Of a stretch of 64,000 nt of DNA, positions 61,033 to 64,000 are shown piece after piece (the first letter of the stretch is position 1; each line of letters begins with the position of its first letter). Origin of the DNA: Sphingopyxis witflariensis (GTDB lineage Bacteria; Pseudomonadota; Alphaproteobacteria; Sphingomonadales; Sphingomonadaceae); NCBI RefSeq assembly GCF_002205635.1, contig NZ_NISJ01000003.1, positions 94,397 through 158,396 of the forward strand, given 5' to 3'. A program made the position numbers and the translations under genes. Below the pieces are notes generated by a model. That model saw nothing but the letters and a program-made list of their open reading frames with translations, searched no databases and had not been told where the DNA came from.

Positions 61033-63486
61033 ATGTCGGTCCGTTTTTCTTGCCGCGCATTACTTTTGGCGTCGCTGTCTAGCAGTGTCTTGGCTTCCCT
61101 CCCACTGATGGCGCAGGAGACCCCCAGCAGGGGTGACGACGATGAGATCGTCGTCACCGCGCAAAAGCGCGAAGAAAATCTTCAAAATGTGCCGATCAGC
61201 ATCCAGGCACTGGGCACCCGCAAGCTCGACCAGCTCAACGTCACCAATTTTGAAGATTTCTCGAAATTGCTCCCCAGCGTTTCGTTCCAGTCGAGCCAGC
61301 CGGGCGTGACCACCGTCTATATGCGCGGCGTCGCCAGCGGCGGCGACGGCAATCATTCGGGTTCGCTGCCCAGCGTCGGCGTCTATCTGGACGAACAACC
61401 GGTGACGACCATCGGCGGCACGCTCGACATCCATGTCTATGACATCGCGCGCATCGAATCACTCGCCGGACCGCAGGGCACGCTTTACGGCGCGTCGTCG
61501 CAAGCCGGCACGATCCGTATCATCACCAACAAGCCGAGCACCGCCGGTTTCGAAGGTCGCGTCGATGGCGAGATCAACAGCGTCAAGAGCGGCGACATCG
61601 GCGGTCGGCTGGAGGGCATGGTCAACCTCCCGATCAGCGAGATGGCCGCGCTGCGCGTCGTCGGCTGGTATCAGCACAACGCGGGCTATATCGACAATGT
61701 GGCGGGGACGCGCAGCTTCCTGCCGACGCCGGGCGGCATCACTGTCGACAATGACGAATTCGTCAAAAAGAATTTCAACGACAGCGAGGTCTATGGCGGC
61801 CGCGCCGCGCTGAAAGTCGATCTCGACGATAATTGGACGGTGACCCCGACCGTGCTGTATCAAAAGCAGACCAGCCACGGCACCTTCGCGCAGGATCCAC
61901 GGGTCGGCGATTTGCAGGTCCAGCGCTTCTATCCCGACAATCGCAGCGACCGCTTCATCCAGGCGGCGCTGACGATCGAGGGCAAGCTGGGCAATTTCGA
62001 CGTCACTTACGCCGGTGCCTATCTCGATCGCAAAGCCTATCAGATCAACGATTATACCGATTATGCCGAGGCTTATGACAAGCTGTATGAAACCTCGGGC
62101 GGCCTGGCGGGCTATTTCTATCTCGAGGATAATGCCGGCAACGATATCGACCCGCGCCAGTTCATCATCGGCACCGACCATTTCCGCAAGATGAGCCAGG
62201 AATTCCGCGTCGCGTCGCCGCAGGACGAACGCTTCCGCGTCGTCGCGGGGCTGTTCTATCAGCGCCAGAGCAATGCGATCCACCAGGATTATATGGTCCC
62301 TGGGCTGGCCGATCTCATGTCGGTCAACGGCAGGCCCGGAACGCTGTGGCTGACCGAGCAAAAGCGCGTCGACAAGGATTATGCGGCGTTCGGCGAGGCG
62401 AGTTTCGACATTTTGCCGAACCTGACGCTGACCGGCGGCGGGCGCTATTTCAAATATGACAACAGCCTGATCGGCTTCTTCGGATTTGGCCGCAACCCCG
62501 CCGGCCCGCCCTTCAACGGCGCGGGCAGCTCGCGCACCGGGGTCGCGGGATGTTATACGACGACAGGCGCAATCCTGCGCGACAATCCCGGCGGCACTTT
62601 GTTGCCAGCGGCCGTGGACGGCAGCCCCTGCACGAATCTGGCCGATTTCGTCGATGGCAAGCTGGTGCCCAAGCGGACCAAGGACGACGGTTTCACGCAC
62701 AAATTGAACCTGACGTGGAAACCGACCGAGGATCTGATGACCTATGCGACCTGGTCGCGCGGTTTCCGCCCCGGCGGGATCAACCGGCGCGCGTCGGTCG
62801 GATCCTATGCCGCCGACTTCCTGACCAATTATGAGCTGGGGATTAAATCGACGCTGGCCGATGGCGCGGTGCGCCTGAATGCCGCAATCTATCAACAGGA
62901 TTGGAAGAAATTCCAATTCTCCTTCCTCGGCGAGAATAGCTTTACCGAGATCCACAACGGCCCCAACGCCCGCATTCGCGGCATCGAGGCCGATATCAAT
63001 GTCCGTCCGACCGAAGGGCTGACGATCACCGCCGCGGCATCCTATACCGACGCCAAGACACGCAACAATCTGTGCAAGATCGACGATCCGACCTTTTCCT
63101 GTACCGGCCCCGACGTCGCCGCGCCGGCGGGCACCCGCCTGCCGATCACGCCGAAGTTCAACGCCAATGCGACGCTGCGCTATGCCTTCCCGGTCGGGTC
63201 GGGCGAGATGCACTTCCAATCGGTGATCGCGCATCGCAGCTCGGCCACCGCCGACATCCGGGTGGAACAGGCGACAGATCTGGGACGGATCAGCGGATCG
63301 ACGACGGTCGATTTTGCGGTGGGCTATGATTTCGGCAAATATAGCCTCGAGATGTTCCTCGAAAATGCGTTCGACGAACGCGCCGAACTGGCGCGCTTCT
63401 CCAACTGCGGCCAGTGCAACACGCGGGTGCAGATATTGGTGAACCGACCGCAAACGATCGGGCTGCGGGCCGGAACCAAGTTCTAG
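61033..63486 (+). CDS. TonB-dependent outer-membrane receptor
   Basis: An 817-residue receptor. Signal peptide to about residue 28 (SLPLMAQETPS). The TonB box is DDEIVVTAQKREENLQNVP. The plug includes VYMRGVASGG and RIESLAGPQGTLYGASSQAGTIRI. The 22-strand barrel ends with LRAGTKF (C-terminal aromatic Phe). The ligand cannot be told; the type is the iron-complex/carbohydrate-like class common in sphingomonads. GGGGAG precedes ATG 61033. A hairpin cgccg/cggcg lies in the 154-base gap to the sulfotransferase gene. Confidence 0.95.
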   Translation: MSVRFSCRALLLASLSSSVLASLPLMAQETPSRGDDDEIVVTAQKREENLQNVPISIQALGTRKLDQLNVTNFEDFSKLLPSVSFQSSQPGVTTVYMRGVASGGDGNHSGSLPSVGVYLDEQPVTTIGGTLDIHVYDIARIESLAGPQGTLYGASSQAGTIRIITNKPSTAGFEGRVDGEINSVKSGDIGGRLEGMVNLPISEMAALRVVGWYQHNAGYIDNVAGTRSFLPTPGGITVDNDEFVKKNFNDSEVYGGRAALKVDLDDNWTVTPTVLYQKQTSHGTFAQDPRVGDLQVQRFYPDNRSDRFIQAALTIEGKLGNFDVTYAGAYLDRKAYQINDYTDYAEAYDKLYETSGGLAGYFYLEDNAGNDIDPRQFIIGTDHFRKMSQEFRVASPQDERFRVVAGLFYQRQSNAIHQDYMVPGLADLMSVNGRPGTLWLTEQKRVDKDYAAFGEASFDILPNLTLTGGGRYFKYDNSLIGFFGFGRNPAGPPFNGAGSSRTGVAGCYTTTGAILRDNPGGTLLPAAVDGSPCTNLADFVDGKLVPKRTKDDGFTHKLNLTWKPTEDLMTYATWSRGFRPGGINRRASVGSYAADFLTNYELGIKSTLADGAVRLNAAIYQQDWKKFQFSFLGENSFTEIHNGPNARIRGIEADINVRPTEGLTITAAASYTDAKTRNNLCKIDDPTFSCTGPDVAAPAGTRLPITPKFNANATLRYAFPVGSGEMHFQSVIAHRSSATADIRVEQATDLGRISGSTTVDFAVGYDFGKYSLEMFLENAFDERAELARFSNCGQCNTRVQILVNRPQTIGLRAGTKF

Positions 63487-63490
63487 CCCG

Positions 63491-64000
63491 TTGACCGCAA
63501 CCGCAACCCACGACGAGAGGCCGGGCCAAAAGCTCGGCCTTTTGATGTGCGTCGCACTGGGCATGGGCAATATGATCGGGTCGGGGGTGTTTTTGCTCCC
63601 CCGCGATCTTGCCCCGCTCGGCTGGAATGCAGTGATCGGCTGGGGGGTGTCGATCACCGGCACGCTGTGCCTCGCAGCCGTCCTCGCCCGGCTCGCCCGA
63701 AAATTGCCCGGGGGCAGCGCGACCTTCACCTATGCCGCAGCGGCCTTTGGTCCCGGCACCGGATTTATCGTTGCGTGGAGTTACTGGATCAGTTGCTGGA
63801 CCGTCGTCGCAACCCTCGCGGTGGCAGCGCTCGCCAATTTGTCGATCCTCTTTCCAGCGCTCGGCGCGGGCGGCGCGGGGCCGGCGTTGATCGCTATCGG
63901 ATGCATATGGTTCTTTACCCTGGTCAACCTGCTCGGGGTGCGGCGTGCGGGCGGCGCGCAGTTGTTGACGCTGGGGCTCAAACTAATCCCCATTATCGGC
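63491..64000 (+). CDS. Amino acid permease (APC family), partial at the right edge
   Basis: A 170-codon open frame from a TTG at 63491, running off the edge. It begins with a short polar tail and then LGLLMCVALGMGNMIGSGVFLLP, the conserved first helix of APC transporters with the unwound GSG substrate site. Helices around ITGTLCLAAVLARLA, FGPGTGFIVAWSYWIS, VVATLAVAALANLSILF and IAIGCIWFFTLVNLLGV follow. Basic/arginine-agmatine-like exchangers share this start. Five bases separate it from the receptor stop, so they may be co-transcribed. Confidence 0.9.
   Translation, partial: MTATATHDERPGQKLGLLMCVALGMGNMIGSGVFLLPRDLAPLGWNAVIGWGVSITGTLCLAAVLARLARKLPGGSATFTYAAAAFGPGTGFIVAWSYWISCWTVVATLAVAALANLSILFPALGAGGAGPALIAIGCIWFFTLVNLLGVRRAGGAQLLTLGLKLIPIIG

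Noticed and set aside
61033..63486. Specific siderophore or sugar ligand for the TonB receptor
   Set aside because: Neither the sequence motifs nor the neighbours define a substrate.

Overview
The window looks like a piece of chromosome from a sphingomonad alphaproteobacterium, most likely Sphingopyxis or a close relative. The evidence is the high GC content, the gene orders rpsT-dnaA, mutM/ubiE/ubiB/coaBC/dut and secB/timA/mltA/smr, the many glutathione S-transferase and VOC genes, a TonB receptor next to a TPR-sulfotransferase, and families of intergenic palindromic repeats typical of that group. The species is an inference from these traits; no marker in the window settles it.

Positions 1-11392 are the right-hand part of an integrated phage-like element that continues beyond the left edge. 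Nearly all of its genes read leftwards: a large serine recombinase at the junction, a small exported protein, an AntA antirepressor remnant, a BRO-N antirepressor, a string of small phage proteins, an 806-residue virion protein with a lysozyme-like transglycosylase domain, a small serine resolvase with a candidate res site, and a two-helix membrane protein cut by the window edge. Two genes read the other way and look like cargo: a DUF2971 protein and an unknown small protein. The element has split comM just before its Walker A codons, so only the comM 5' part (11393-12037) remains here. Short GC hairpins recur at the phage gene junctions.

Positions 12168-21084 hold a TetR regulator followed by a dense co-directional run of small genes: VOC/glyoxalase proteins, DoxX, DUF4287, an exported hydrolase, GSTs, a tandem DUF1428, GFA-type, DUF6958 and DUF899 proteins. 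Several unrelated members share almost the same GGAGAGAGACGATG translation start. It reads like an electrophile or detoxification gene set.

Positions 21208-35189 contain the rpmH-rnpA-yidD-yidC-engB cluster, a GST, a cupin, dapE, and then smr, mltA and timA reading left with secB, murJ, trpS and a DUF4136 lipoprotein reading right. Positions 35271-46259 hold dnaA, rpsT and mutM (left), ubiE and ubiB, a chromosomal ccdAB toxin-antitoxin pair with a perfect operator palindrome, coaBC, dut, a MoeB/ThiF protein and a DsrE-like protein, then an exported methyltransferase and prfB (left).

Positions 46349-55968 hold mrcA, an aldolase/oxidase gene pair, and amiC (all left), divergent from rne. Positions 56203-64000 hold an M48 metalloprotease with TPRs, a DsbA-like protein with a very long N-terminal extension, a TPR-sulfotransferase, a TonB-dependent receptor, and the start of an amino-acid permease cut by the right edge.
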